From NCBI GenBank assembly GCA_018268035.1, contig JAFDXI010000119.1, positions 1 through 64,000 on the forward strand: a DNA stretch of 64,000 bases. The letters are read 5' to 3'. Positions 14,974 through 23,427 of this stretch are shown in pieces (within the stretch, counting starts at the first letter, position 1; the number at the start of each line of letters is the position of its first letter). Made by a program: the position numbers and the translations under genes. The notes below the pieces were generated by a model. The model saw nothing but the letters and a program-made list of their open reading frames with translations. It had not been told where the DNA came from and made no database searches. The DNA comes from Bacteroidota bacterium. GTDB lineage: Bacteria > Bacteroidota > Bacteroidia > Chitinophagales > Chitinophagaceae.

Positions 14974-17340
14974 TTATTGTATAATAATGATTTTTGTTTT
15001 GGCTATTAAATTATTTTCTTGTTCAATTGTTACGAAGTAGTTACCTGCTGTGAGTTGTTTTTCGAAATTTAATGTGTAAGAATGAAGGCCGGGATGTTGT
15101 TGGCCAAGATCCTGTGTTTGCACAACTCTTCCATAAACATCCAGTATTTTTAACATGGCCCTTCCTTGTTTTGATGCAGTATAACTGATAACCGCATTGC
15201 CTCCCCTTGTGATGGGGTTAGGCCGGATGATGAAATCTTTGATTGCTGTTTTGGTGGCAGCTAAAGGAGCCTCACTCGATATATTGCTGCCATTACTGAT
15301 GTTGACGACATAATCTTCCACTTCTCCATCATTGCCTACGCCACAAGGATCATATACATTGGCTCCTGTATAAAACATTTGTACCCGCATTAATGTTTGG
15401 CCAGTTAATGCATTGGATGGAATTGAAATAAAACGGGAAATGGAAGAGGTTGTAGAAGAAGTGGCTATTGCAGCTAATTCATTTGCATCATTAAAATCGC
15501 CATCCTGATTGTAATCAATATACACATTCCAGTTTACCTGATAAATAGTTCCGGTAGGATAAGCTGCTGTAAGTGTGATTTGGTATGTTTTGCCCTTTGT
15601 TACATTAGCAGTTAAATTGGTATAATTGCCATATCCGTTATTATTACCACTATTGTTATTGATATTGCTGAAGGTGACTTTTTTATTGTACATATAATAA
15701 GTGGTTACACCATAAGAGTAACAATAGTAATCACCTACACCTACTGCATGCCATGCATTTTTCACTTGTTTCACTTCTTTTGAATTTGCACCATATAAAT
15801 CAGTTGCTGCATTGACGCATGCTTCTCTCCAGTCATTATATTGAGAAGTGGGTGTCAGATAGACTGTTTCTGTACGGTATATGATTTTATCTGCTTTTCC
15901 TAAACCAATACTTGAAACATTATAACTGTCGCCATTATCATTTGTACCGCTTCCTCCATCTACTAAGAGATAAAACATAAAATTGCCTACACCGCTGTTG
16001 GTATGTACACCGCCATTATCAGAACTTCCCGAATACCATTTGTTTCCCAAATATGTGTCAGGCTGGCCTTGTGATTTTGGGTTGGACATATCACGTATTA
16101 TCCAACCCATATCATTGCTCATTTTCCAGTTTTTATCATTTGGCTTTGCAACAAACTGAACGGATTTACCCATAATGTCACTCATGCTTTCATTCATTGC
16201 TCCGGATTCATTGCTATAAATCAGGCCACTTGTATATTGGGTTACACCATGTGTCAATTCATGTCCTGTTACATCTATGCCAGTAACACCTTTGCTATTG
16301 GTTGACCTGATGCCAAAGTTCATCGAAGTGCCATCCCAGTGTGCATTATCTGTTTCACCATCATTTACATAACTGATAAGAGCAAGGCCATTATCATCGA
16401 GGCTATTGCGGTTGAACTTTGATTTGTAAAAATCATAGGTTTCTTCTACGCCATAATGTACATCCATAGCATGCTGGCTCTGCCCTTTTAATGTCCAGTC
16501 AGGAGTGTTGCTTTTATAATTAAGATCACTGGTTTTATCTCCATGCAGGGTTATCACACCATTGCCTCTGGTTAAGTCCCACAACCGGTAAGTGCTCCCG
16601 TTTTTATCACTATGAATTGTTTTGCTTCCACTGTATTGTGTATTGGCTGTACCAACAGCATCTGAATAATGCAATTTATCCTTTTTGCCAAGGATTTCAC
16701 CTGTTTGTGCATCAACAAAATAATCAGCACGGCTCAAAGGTTCTTTAGCATAAACATCCACTTTGTAGGCGAGCCGTAATTTTGGAGCATCTAATTCTTC
16801 ACCTGCACAATACCATACAAGTTTTGCTGTTGGTTTAAACGAAGCGTTTTTGTATCCTGGCTGATTGCTTAAACGTTGTTCCATGAATGCATCCTGCCAC
16901 ATATATATCTTTGCATGTACGAAATTTACTGCTGCGTCAATAGCCGATTGCATCTTGATAGTAGCTATATCTTTTTTTTGCATATCAGTTGAGAAATTGG
17001 TTATGATTACACCACTCAGCCCCAATATTTTTTGATTGGCGGTTTTAACGATATACATTGTATTCTCAATTGGGATGTTTAAATAAGTCTGGTAAAAACG
17101 ATAATGTACTTCGCCCAGTTCATCGTGAATTACATTCATTAATACAAGGCCGGAATTTGGGTCAAGCCCCAAGATGTTACGGGCATCCGACGGGTCGAAT
17201 ACATAGTGTTGATCTGATTGCAGCGTTACAAAATGTTTGGATGTGCCTTTTGGTCCATCAATAAAAGATTTCAGTGATTGTTGAGAGAATGTTGTTGTTG
17301 CTATCAGCAGCAAGCAAACAAGCAATAGATTTTTTTTCAT
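14974..17340 (-). CDS. Secreted M4-family (thermolysin-like) metalloprotease with T9SS domain
   Basis: 788 residues: signal peptide (MKKNLLLVCLLLIATTTFSQ), FTP/PepSY-like propeptide (about 25-215), and M4 catalytic domain with HELTH (His360, Glu361, His364) and the third zinc ligand Glu384 in NESGAMNESMSD, spaced as in thermolysin. A later segment VHTNSGVGN carries the second catalytic His region. Then comes a beta-sandwich with GEVEDYVV near residue 675 (GEVED domain) and a Por-type sorting domain (FIIRPNPITRGGNAVISY ... LTAGNYFVTIEQENNLIAKTKII). It is expected to degrade proteins at or outside the cell surface after propeptide removal. It is followed by a strong terminator. Confidence 0.93.
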   Translation of the reverse strand: MKKNLLLVCLLLIATTTFSQQSLKSFIDGPKGTSKHFVTLQSDQHYVFDPSDARNILGLDPNSGLVLMNVIHDELGEVHYRFYQTYLNIPIENTMYIVKTANQKILGLSGVIITNFSTDMQKKDIATIKMQSAIDAAVNFVHAKIYMWQDAFMEQRLSNQPGYKNASFKPTAKLVWYCAGEELDAPKLRLAYKVDVYAKEPLSRADYFVDAQTGEILGKKDKLHYSDAVGTANTQYSGSKTIHSDKNGSTYRLWDLTRGNGVITLHGDKTSDLNYKSNTPDWTLKGQSQHAMDVHYGVEETYDFYKSKFNRNSLDDNGLALISYVNDGETDNAHWDGTSMNFGIRSTNSKGVTGIDVTGHELTHGVTQYTSGLIYSNESGAMNESMSDIMGKSVQFVAKPNDKNWKMSNDMGWIIRDMSNPKSQGQPDTYLGNKWYSGSSDNGGVHTNSGVGNFMFYLLVDGGSGTNDNGDSYNVSSIGLGKADKIIYRTETVYLTPTSQYNDWREACVNAATDLYGANSKEVKQVKNAWHAVGVGDYYCYSYGVTTYYMYNKKVTFSNINNNSGNNNGYGNYTNLTANVTKGKTYQITLTAAYPTGTIYQVNWNVYIDYNQDGDFNDANELAAIATSSTTSSISRFISIPSNALTGQTLMRVQMFYTGANVYDPCGVGNDGEVEDYVVNISNGSNISSEAPLAATKTAIKDFIIRPNPITRGGNAVISYTASKQGRAMLKILDVYGRVVQTQDLGQQHPGLHSYTLNFEKQLTAGNYFVTIEQENNLIAKTKIIIIQ

Positions 17341-17969
17341 GTTTTCATGTTTTTTGGTTACAACTGAACCATCTGAAGGTTAAGACGGTTTCTATATTAA
17401 AATTTCTTTTCTCGCTTTTTAATTAGTATGCCAGGATATTTACAGTAATCTAAAAATTTTCCACATGAATTTTCTTGTGGATAAAACATATTCTTCCTGT
17501 TTGAATAATAATACTTTTCTAAAATCTTTAATTACAATCCATGGTTAAACTTTTGAAGTAACTGTTAGTAATGGTGGTTTGCCAATAAATAAAGCGATGT
17601 ACGAATTTGTTATCTAAGATAAATGTATTTTTTTGAATGAGAAAAGATATTCTGTAAATACTTGATGAACATGTTTTTTTATTATGCAAGCGTGCTATTA
17701 AATACTGAAAATGATTTAAAACGGCCTACAACCACTTAGCCTGATATCTTTATTTAATCATGGTTTTAACTAAAACTGTTCTATTTGAAAATATCTTCTC
17801 AGCCTGTTTTGACAGGAGTTACAGAAATTATTTTTTTTTTGTAACAAGGCAGGCGCAGGAAATCAAAAATAAAAACACTAAATGAAGTCTTTTCTTTTGC
17901 ATTTCAATAGTAAAAAATATTTTTACCATGTTTTGTATTTATCTTTATTCGCAACTTTAAACATTAATT
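17341..17969. other. 629-bp AT-rich intergenic region before pyrR
   Basis: No convincing gene on either strand. It contains an inverted pair of DnaA-box-like sequences (17457-17484), a small palindrome TTATCTAAGATAA near 17610, and a region of competing short stems with a long T-run (17802-17854) ahead of pyrR. A possible pyrR promoter lies around 17935-17950 (TTGTATTTATCTTTATTCG) but does not fit the consensus spacing well. Confidence 0.5.
17457..17484. other. Inverted pair of DnaA-box-like sequences
   Basis: TTTTCCACA (17457-17465) and TGTGGATAA (17476-17484, the reverse complement of the consensus box TTATCCACA) face each other across 10 bp. The second is a perfect consensus box. The pair could be a DnaA titration or regulatory site, or a chance hairpin. 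Confidence 0.35.
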
Positions 17970-18491
17970 TTGAAATCAATACTTACACAAAAACAGATAC
18001 AAATAACAGTAAAAAGGCTGGCACATCAGATCCTGGAAAATCATATTAATCTGGAAAATACAGTGCTGATTGGCATTCAGCCACGCGGTATTTTTTTGAG
18101 TGACAGGATAGTGGATGAATTGAAAACTTTATTGCCACAGGAAAAAATTGTTTATGGTAAACTTGATATCACTTTTTACAGGGATGATATCAGACAGGAA
18201 CTCAAACTGGCTAATACCACAGACATACCATTCAGCACTGCTGGAAAAAATATTATCATCATTGATGATGTACTGTGGACAGGAAGAACCACCCGTGCCG
18301 CTTTGGATGCATTGGTTGATTTTGGGCGACCTTCCAGGTTAGAATTATGTGTATTAATTGACCGCAGGTTTAGCCGTGAAGTGCCGATACAAGCGGATTA
18401 CGTGGGCAGGGCCATTGATACATTCCCATCACAAAAAGTCTTTGTTCGTTGGAAGGAAAATTTTGGCGCCGATGAAGTGGTACTCGAATGA
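17970..18491 (+). CDS. pyrR: PyrR bifunctional regulator / uracil phosphoribosyltransferase
   Basis: 173 residues aligning throughout with PyrR: LIGIQPRGIFLSDRIV, GKLDITFYRDDIRQ, the PRPP loop IIIIDDVLWTGRTTRAALDAL, and FGRPSRLELCVLIDR...PIQADYVGRAI. In Gram-positive bacteria PyrR binds pyr mRNA and has weak uracil phosphoribosyltransferase activity; whether it regulates RNA here is not known. The start must be the TTG at 17970 (or ATT at 17967): an in-frame stop lies at 17958 and no in-frame ATG occurs before the conserved region. pyrB follows after 85 bp. Confidence 0.92.
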   Translation: MKSILTQKQIQITVKRLAHQILENHINLENTVLIGIQPRGIFLSDRIVDELKTLLPQEKIVYGKLDITFYRDDIRQELKLANTTDIPFSTAGKNIIIIDDVLWTGRTTRAALDALVDFGRPSRLELCVLIDRRFSREVPIQADYVGRAIDTFPSQKVFVRWKENFGADEVVLE

Positions 18492-18561
18492 ATTGAATAT
18501 GATGACAGCAAAGAATTTAATTTGTGAAAAACTTAGAAACAGATAACTGAAAACTTAATAA

Positions 18562-18569
18562 TATCTTCG
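18562..18569 (+). promoter_or_regulatory. -7-like box before pyrB
   Basis: TATCTTCG lies 7 nt before the pyrB ATG. The same octamer stands before pyrE (20960-20967). It may give pyrB its own promoter within the pyrR-pyrB unit. No TTG is seen at -33. Confidence 0.4.
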
Positions 18570-18576
18570 CGCTTTA

Positions 18577-19509
18577 ATGAGACTATCGTCTAAAAATCTT
18601 CTCGGCATTAAAGATCTCACCAGAGATGATATACAGCTTATTCTTTCTACTGCCGGACAATTCAAAGAAGTATTGCAAAGACCGGTAAAAAAAGTACCAT
18701 CATTAAGAGATGTTACAATCGTCAATCTTTTTTATGAAAATTCTACCCGCACCAGGTTTTCATTTGAATTGGCAGAAAAAAGGTTAAGTGCAGATGTTTT
18801 AAACTTTGCAGCAGGTACATCTTCTGCAGCCAAAGGCGAAACTTTGCTAGATACAGTAAATAATATCCTCAGTATGAAAGTGGATATGGTTGTGATGCGA
18901 CACAGTGCTTCGGGTGCGCCACATTTTTTATCACAACATATTCCTGCAGCTATTGTTAATGCAGGTGATGGTATCAATGAACATCCTACACAGGCTTTAC
19001 TTGATGCTTATTCAATGCAGGAAAAATTTGGCAAACTGGAAGGTTTGAAAGTTGCGATCATCGGTGATATTATGCACAGTAGGGTGGCATTGAGTAATAT
19101 TTACCTGCTGAAAAAAATGGGCGCTGAAATTACAATTGCCGGTCCGCCTACACTGATACCAAAATATATGCAGGAAGCTTTTGGTGTCCATGTCACTTTT
19201 AATTTAAAAGAAGCATTGGCCTGGTGTGATGTTGCCAATGTGTTACGCATCCAGTTGGAACGTCAAAACCAGCCTTTATTTTCTTCATTGCGGGAATATA
19301 ATCTTGCTTATGGCATCAGGAGAAATTTGTTGGATAGCCTGAGAAAAGAAATTGTAATCATGCACCCGGGTCCTATCAATCGTGGCGTGGAACTGGATAG
19401 TGATGTGGCTGATGGCCCTTATTCCATCATTTTAAACCAGGTCGAAAATGGTGTGGCTGTGCGTATGGCAGTGTTGTATTTATTGAGCCCCACTTCTTCC
19501 AATTCATAA
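18577..19509 (+). CDS. pyrB: Aspartate carbamoyltransferase catalytic chain
   Basis: 310 residues. It contains the carbamoyl-phosphate motif STRTRFSFE (around residue 55), VMRHSASGAPHFL, NAGDGINEHPTQALLDAYS and a C-terminal IMHPGPINRGVELDSDVADGP, all typical of PyrB. It makes carbamoyl-aspartate, the first committed step of UMP synthesis. No pyrI regulatory chain is nearby, so the trimeric unregulated form is likely. It sits just downstream of pyrR. Confidence 0.97.
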   Translation: MRLSSKNLLGIKDLTRDDIQLILSTAGQFKEVLQRPVKKVPSLRDVTIVNLFYENSTRTRFSFELAEKRLSADVLNFAAGTSSAAKGETLLDTVNNILSMKVDMVVMRHSASGAPHFLSQHIPAAIVNAGDGINEHPTQALLDAYSMQEKFGKLEGLKVAIIGDIMHSRVALSNIYLLKKMGAEITIAGPPTLIPKYMQEAFGVHVTFNLKEALAWCDVANVLRIQLERQNQPLFSSLREYNLAYGIRRNLLDSLRKEIVIMHPGPINRGVELDSDVADGPYSIILNQVENGVAVRMAVLYLLSPTSSNS

Positions 19510-19542
19510 TGCATTTTAGGTTTAATAAAATATTTTCAACAA

Positions 19543-19582
19543 CTTACTAAAGAAATAAATTTTTATATTTTTCTTTAGTAAG
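19543..19582. promoter_or_regulatory. Perfect 13-bp inverted repeat before coaD
   Basis: CTTACTAAAGAAA (19543-19555) and TTTCTTTAGTAAG (19570-19582) are exact inverted repeats around a 14-nt AT-only spacer. The right arm ends 2 nt before the Shine-Dalgarno sequence of coaD. It could be a protein-binding operator or an RNA hairpin affecting coaD translation. It is not followed by a T-run. Confidence 0.5.
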
Positions 19583-19584
19583 GC

Positions 19585-19593
19585 AAAGGAGGT
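19585..19593 (+). promoter_or_regulatory. Strong Shine-Dalgarno sequence of coaD
   Basis: AAAGGAGGT ends 5 nt before the coaD ATG. A full anti-16S match is unusual in this window, where most starts have no visible ribosome-binding site. Confidence 0.7.
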
Positions 19594-19598
19594 TTATC

Positions 19599-20072
19599 AT
19601 GCGTATATGTTTATTTCCGGGAACTTTTGACCCTGTTACATTAGGTCATATAGATATCATTAACCGTGCACAACCTTTGTTTGATAAAATTATTATTGGT
19701 GTAGGAAGGAATGCCACAAAAACTCCCATGTTTTCTGCAGAACAACGCAAGCAATGGTTTGATGAAATTTTTAATGGTAACTCTTTGATTGAAACAGCGA
19801 TTTATGAAGGGCTGACTGTGAATTTCTGTAAAAAGACAGGAGCAAATTTTATCCTGCGCGGTATCAGGTATGTGAGCGATTTTGAATATGAAAAAGCAAT
19901 TGCTGATGCCAACCGTACTTTAGACCATTCTATTGAAACGATATTTTTAACCTGTGAACCAAAATATAATTCTATTGCTTCAACTATAGTCAGGGACATC
20001 ATCCGCAACAATGGCGACGCCACACAGTTTTTACCATCTGTAGTTATTGAAAGCCTGAATTCAAAGAAATAA
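19599..20072 (+). CDS. coaD: Phosphopantetheine adenylyltransferase
   Basis: 157 residues, the normal length. It has the nucleotidyltransferase motif PVTLGHIDI near the N-terminus, RGIRYVSDFEYEKAIADANRTL in the middle and the SIASTIVRDI motif near the C-terminus. It joins ATP and 4'-phosphopantetheine to give dephospho-CoA. It lies downstream of pyrB after a perfect inverted repeat and has a strong Shine-Dalgarno sequence. It is convergent with the Nudix gene, with stop codons 2 bp apart. Confidence 0.97.
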   Translation: MRICLFPGTFDPVTLGHIDIINRAQPLFDKIIIGVGRNATKTPMFSAEQRKQWFDEIFNGNSLIETAIYEGLTVNFCKKTGANFILRGIRYVSDFEYEKAIADANRTLDHSIETIFLTCEPKYNSIASTIVRDIIRNNGDATQFLPSVVIESLNSKK

Positions 20073-20074
20073 TT

Positions 20075-20482
20075 TCAGTGGTCTAATTTGCTAATAATCT
20101 CTTCAATATTTTTATAACTGTTGGTAAGTTTTTCCGCAACATTTTTTTTAGCTACCCATTCAATTTTTTCTATCTGTTCTTCAGTTTGTGGTATCGGAAT
20201 TTCATCTTCTGTGATTTGCATCTTATACCAATGTGTTTCTTTCAAAGTGTCCTTGCGGGTATATTCATTAAAATATTCATGATAAGTGATACCTAAGAAA
20301 TGAACGATATTAAATGATTTCAGGCCTGTTTCTTCATGCACTTCACGAAGTGCGCATGCGGGAATGGATTCACCATCATCTAATTTTCCTTTGGGCAGGT
20401 CCCATTTGCCCCGCCTGAATATCATCAGCAGTTCATTCTTCTTATTTAATATCAATCCACCTGCTGCAATAATTTTTTCCAT
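20075..20482 (-). CDS. Nudix hydrolase
   Basis: 135 residues with a complete Nudix box: G-x5-E-x7-REVHEETGL, beginning at GKLDDGES (about residues 34-56), with flanking RGKWDLPKG. The family removes nucleoside diphosphates from varied substrates; the sequence does not show which. The last residues, including a KIEWVAKKN segment, resemble NTP or ADP-ribose-type Nudix proteins. It is transcribed against coaD and lies just upstream of pyrE on the opposite strand. Confidence 0.9.
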   Translation of the reverse strand: MEKIIAAGGLILNKKNELLMIFRRGKWDLPKGKLDDGESIPACALREVHEETGLKSFNIVHFLGITYHEYFNEYTRKDTLKETHWYKMQITEDEIPIPQTEEQIEKIEWVAKKNVAEKLTNSYKNIEEIISKLDH

Positions 20483-20971
20483 AATATAAATTTATGTTCA
20501 TGCAAAAGAACGATATAATTATTTTGTATGGTTGTGAAAATAGAATGTTGTTTGGATTTTTAACCGGGAGATATTTTATGAAATGATCATGGTTTAAAAA
20601 TTAGAAATCTAATTTTTGGAAATGAAATAATGGAATTGCTATCGTTTTACTTGAATTTTATTGTATCGAGCAGTGTATTTGCGAATTTGTAAATGATATG
20701 ATGCCTTGCAGTTTTGTTTCGTTGAAATTTAAACGAAATTTATTCATGTAAAAATTTTTAATTGGACAACATAACCTGGGCATTGTTGATTATATTGATT
20801 GGTATTCCGAACATAAAAGAATAATTCTGGCTTAAATAGCGGACATTAATTCAAATAATAAAAAAGAAATCTAGGCTGACCATGGTTGATTAAAATATCA
20901 TCCTCTTGTTTATGAAATACTAAAAAATAAAACCTGGCATGATAAATTATTAACAGGATTATCTTCGCGGC
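20483..20971. other. 489-bp intergenic region between the Nudix gene and pyrE
   Basis: No gene recognised. It contains an AT-only hairpin (AAAAATTAG/CTAATTTTT, 20596-20617), a TTTCGTT/AACGAAA inverted repeat near 20730 and, at its right end, the pyrE -7-like box. It probably holds the divergent promoters of both genes. Confidence 0.45.
20960..20967 (+). promoter_or_regulatory. -7-like box of pyrE
   Basis: TATCTTCG, identical to the octamer before pyrB, ends 4 nt before the pyrE ATG. This implies a leaderless or nearly leaderless message. Confidence 0.45.
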
Positions 20972-21607
20972 ATGAAGAATGAAAAAATTATTGCGGAAAA
21001 ATTGTTGCAGGCAGATGCTATCAGGCTCAGCCCGGATAAGCCTTTCACATGGGCTAGTGGATGGAAAAGCCCGGTGTATTGCGATAACCGTAGAGTACTT
21101 TCTTTTCCCTACCTCAGGGATTTTATTAAAAGTGAAATGTGTAATGTGATTTTTGAACAGTTCCCTGACGCTGATTTGTTGGCTGGTGTTGCAACGGCTG
21201 GTATTGCGTGGGGCGCTATGGCTGCAGATCAGTTGAAACTGCCTTTCATTTATGTGAGGCCCAAACCAAAAGAACATGGCTTGGGCAACCAGGTAGAGGG
21301 ATTTTTTGAAGCAGGCCAGAAAGCAGTTGTGGTGGAAGATTTGATTTCAACCGGTAAAAGCAGTTTGCAGGTGGTGGATGTTTTACGTAAATCAGGTGTT
21401 GAAGTGACAGGAATGGTTTCTATTTTCAATTATGGTTTTGATACCGCAGTAAATTCTTTTAAAACAGCAGGTGTGGCGCTGGAATCTCTCACCACTTATC
21501 AATCATTAATTGATTTGGCTTTAGAAAAAAAGATTATTCCTGCTGGAACAGAAGAATTATTACAAAGCTGGAGAGCCAACCCGGCAGCCTGGATGTCTGT
21601 TGTATAA
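20972..21607 (+). CDS. pyrE: Orotate phosphoribosyltransferase
   Basis: 211 residues. It starts MKNEKIIAEKLLQADAIRLSP, then PFTWASGWKSPVYCDNR (orotate/PRPP site), GVATAGIAWGA, YVRPKPKEHGLGNQVEG (flexible loop) and the PRPP motif AVVVEDLISTGKSSLQV near residue 125. It forms OMP from orotate and PRPP, the fifth step of UMP synthesis. It sits 1.5 kb from pyrB, separated by coaD and the Nudix gene. The decarboxylase and dihydroorotase genes are not in this window. Confidence 0.97.
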   Translation: MKNEKIIAEKLLQADAIRLSPDKPFTWASGWKSPVYCDNRRVLSFPYLRDFIKSEMCNVIFEQFPDADLLAGVATAGIAWGAMAADQLKLPFIYVRPKPKEHGLGNQVEGFFEAGQKAVVVEDLISTGKSSLQVVDVLRKSGVEVTGMVSIFNYGFDTAVNSFKTAGVALESLTTYQSLIDLALEKKIIPAGTEELLQSWRANPAAWMSVV

Positions 21608-21622
21608 ATCAGGCTATTCATG

Positions 21623-21683
21623 ATTGTACAACGTGATAATGAAAGTAAAATATTTTGTAATTATTGTTGTGCAATGTTTTTTT
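21623..21683 (+). terminator. Possible terminator of pyrE
   Basis: ATTGTACAAC and GTTGTGCAAT pair with one G-U across a long AT-rich loop (33 nt), followed by GTTTTTTT. The long loop makes this a weak call. Confidence 0.3.
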
Positions 21684-21733
21684 AATATTCTGTTTTTGAT
21701 TTTGCTGTTTACATATTTCAAAAAAGATTTTAT

Positions 21734-22156
21734 ATGATGAAACAATTGATTGCAATTTCATTTTTATTTTTTGGTTTTCAGTTACATGCCCAGGTGATGC
21801 AGGCAAAGGCTGTATGGTCAACTATAAAAGTGCCACAACTTAAATGCTGGGAGTGTCAGCAGCGGTTGGATCAATACCTGATAAAAGAAAAAGGCCCGAA
21901 CACAGATGCAGGGATTATTCAATGGAGAGATGATCTGCGTAATGCTACCATAAAAATTCAATATTTTCCTGACAGGATTACACTTGATTATATCCGTACT
22001 TCTATTGCTAATGCTGGGTTTGATGCAGATACCATCACAGCAGAGCCTGATAGCTACAAACGCCTTCCATTGGCTTGCAGAAAAGCAACTGATGGTAAAG
22101 GATATGGCCCTTATAAATATTGTGAACTGGACCCGGCAGACAGACCAAAGGACTAA
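21734..22156 (+). CDS. Exported HMA-like small protein with CxxC
   Basis: 140 residues with signal peptide MMKQLIAISFLFFGFQLHAQ. The mature part resembles a heavy-metal-associated (ferredoxin-like) fold: STIKVPQLKCWECQQRLDQYL carries the CxxC motif (CWEC), later TIKIQYFPDRITLDYIRTSIANAGFDAD matches the second half of an HMA domain. It differs from cytosolic metallochaperones in having an insertion after the first helix, extra Cys residues near the C-terminus (LACRKA, KYCELD) and an export signal. Binding of a metal in the periplasm is inference. It is followed by a strong terminator and appears monocistronic. Confidence 0.7.
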   Translation: MMKQLIAISFLFFGFQLHAQVMQAKAVWSTIKVPQLKCWECQQRLDQYLIKEKGPNTDAGIIQWRDDLRNATIKIQYFPDRITLDYIRTSIANAGFDADTITAEPDSYKRLPLACRKATDGKGYGPYKYCELDPADRPKD

Positions 22157-22191
22157 TTTTTAATATGCCCGGTTAATGGGGAATTGATTTT

Positions 22192-22226
22192 ATCCTGCAT
22201 GAAACTTTCATGCAGGATATTTTTTT
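22192..22226 (+). terminator. Intrinsic terminator of the HMA-like gene
   Basis: ATCCTGCATGAA and TTCATGCAGGAT form a perfect 12-bp stem with a 3-nt loop, followed by ATTTTTTTG. Confidence 0.85.
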
Positions 22227-22291
22227 GTAGTAGTATTATTGCAGTATTTATTCAGCTCAAATAAATTCTATTTTTTAACAGCAGACATATT

Positions 22292-23392
22292 ATGCAAAGA
22301 AACCAGGCAGAAAATAAATCAGTGCAACAATTCTCAGCTGAAAAAATCAAACCGCATTTTCTTGTATTGGATGGCATGAGAGGCGTGGCTGCATTTGCAA
22401 TTGTCTTATTTCATTTTATGGAATGGATATACACTAATCCTGCTGAAAATTTTATCGGGCATGGCTTCCTTGCTGTTGATTTCTTTTTTTGCCTCTCAGG
22501 TTTTGTCATTGGATATGCGTATGATGACAGGTTAAAAAAAATAGGTTTAAAACAATTTTTTAAAAGACGGTTTATCAGGCTTCAGCCTTTGGTGGTATTC
22601 GGTAGTGTAATTGGTTTGCTTGCTTTTTTGTTTGACCCTTTTGCCGTATATCAACATCAATATTCTCTATCAGGAATAGCGCTCATTTTTTTATGTTCTG
22701 TATTGATGGTTCCATTACCAACCATGTCAGAAAGAGCATTTAATTTATTTGGATTAAATGCACCATCCTGGTCTTTGTTCTGGGAATATGTTGCCAATAT
22801 TTTTTATGGATTTGTTTTAGTGCGACTTCACAAAAAATTTTTGTTGTTGCTTTTGTTGCCTGCAGCATATTTTCTTTTTCATACTGCGTATGAAAAAGAA
22901 AATCTTTTAGGAGGTTGGACAGGAGAAAATTTCTGGGATGGTGGAATAAGGATCTGGTATTCTTTCCTCGCAGGGTTGATTATTTATCGCTATAAATTAA
23001 TCATTAAAAATAATGCAGGGTTTTTCGGTTGTGCTATATTATTAAGTATCGTTTTTGTGATGCCACATTTCAACGTTAACTGGTTAGCAGAGTTTTTTGT
23101 AGTTGCATTATATTTTCCATTGATAGTTGCATTAGGAGCTGGCACTGCTCTTTCACAAAAAACTATTGCTGTATGCAAGTTTTCAGGCGATATGTCTTAT
23201 CCATTGTATATGACACATTATGCAGGCATCTGGATATTTGGAAATTACTTTACAAATTATCATCCGGAAGGAGTTGCACTTTGGTGGATAGTTATTTCTG
23301 GAACAACTTTTCTTATCATGTTTGCATGGATTGTGATGAAATATTATGACATACCGGTTAGGAAATGGCTTTCCGGAACATCAGGTTCATAA
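22292..23392 (+). CDS. Acyltransferase-3 family membrane protein (OafA/YrhL-like)
   Basis: 366 residues with about ten hydrophobic segments. It has the family signature LDGMRGVAAFAIVLFHF near the N-terminus (catalytic His in LFHF), then GFLAVDFFFCLSGFVIGYAY and the RRFIRLQP arginine motif. The family transfers acyl groups from the cytoplasm to extracytoplasmic sugars, such as in exopolysaccharide or O-antigen. No polysaccharide cluster is adjacent, so the acceptor cannot be assigned. It is convergent with the GH63-type gene. Confidence 0.88.
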   Translation: MQRNQAENKSVQQFSAEKIKPHFLVLDGMRGVAAFAIVLFHFMEWIYTNPAENFIGHGFLAVDFFFCLSGFVIGYAYDDRLKKIGLKQFFKRRFIRLQPLVVFGSVIGLLAFLFDPFAVYQHQYSLSGIALIFLCSVLMVPLPTMSERAFNLFGLNAPSWSLFWEYVANIFYGFVLVRLHKKFLLLLLLPAAYFLFHTAYEKENLLGGWTGENFWDGGIRIWYSFLAGLIIYRYKLIIKNNAGFFGCAILLSIVFVMPHFNVNWLAEFFVVALYFPLIVALGAGTALSQKTIAVCKFSGDMSYPLYMTHYAGIWIFGNYFTNYHPEGVALWWIVISGTTFLIMFAWIVMKYYDIPVRKWLSGTSGS

Positions 23393-23427
23393 TTGATTTA
23401 AGTATGAAAATATTATCCTGAATTGTT

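Noticed and set aside
17341-17969. Replication origin
   Set aside because: There are only two DnaA-box-like sites, no dnaA, dnaN or similar gene, and no other origin features visible.
20846-21277. 143-residue minus-strand open frame overlapping pyrE
   Set aside because: It is antisense to the certain pyrE gene and shows no protein-like motif or start signal.
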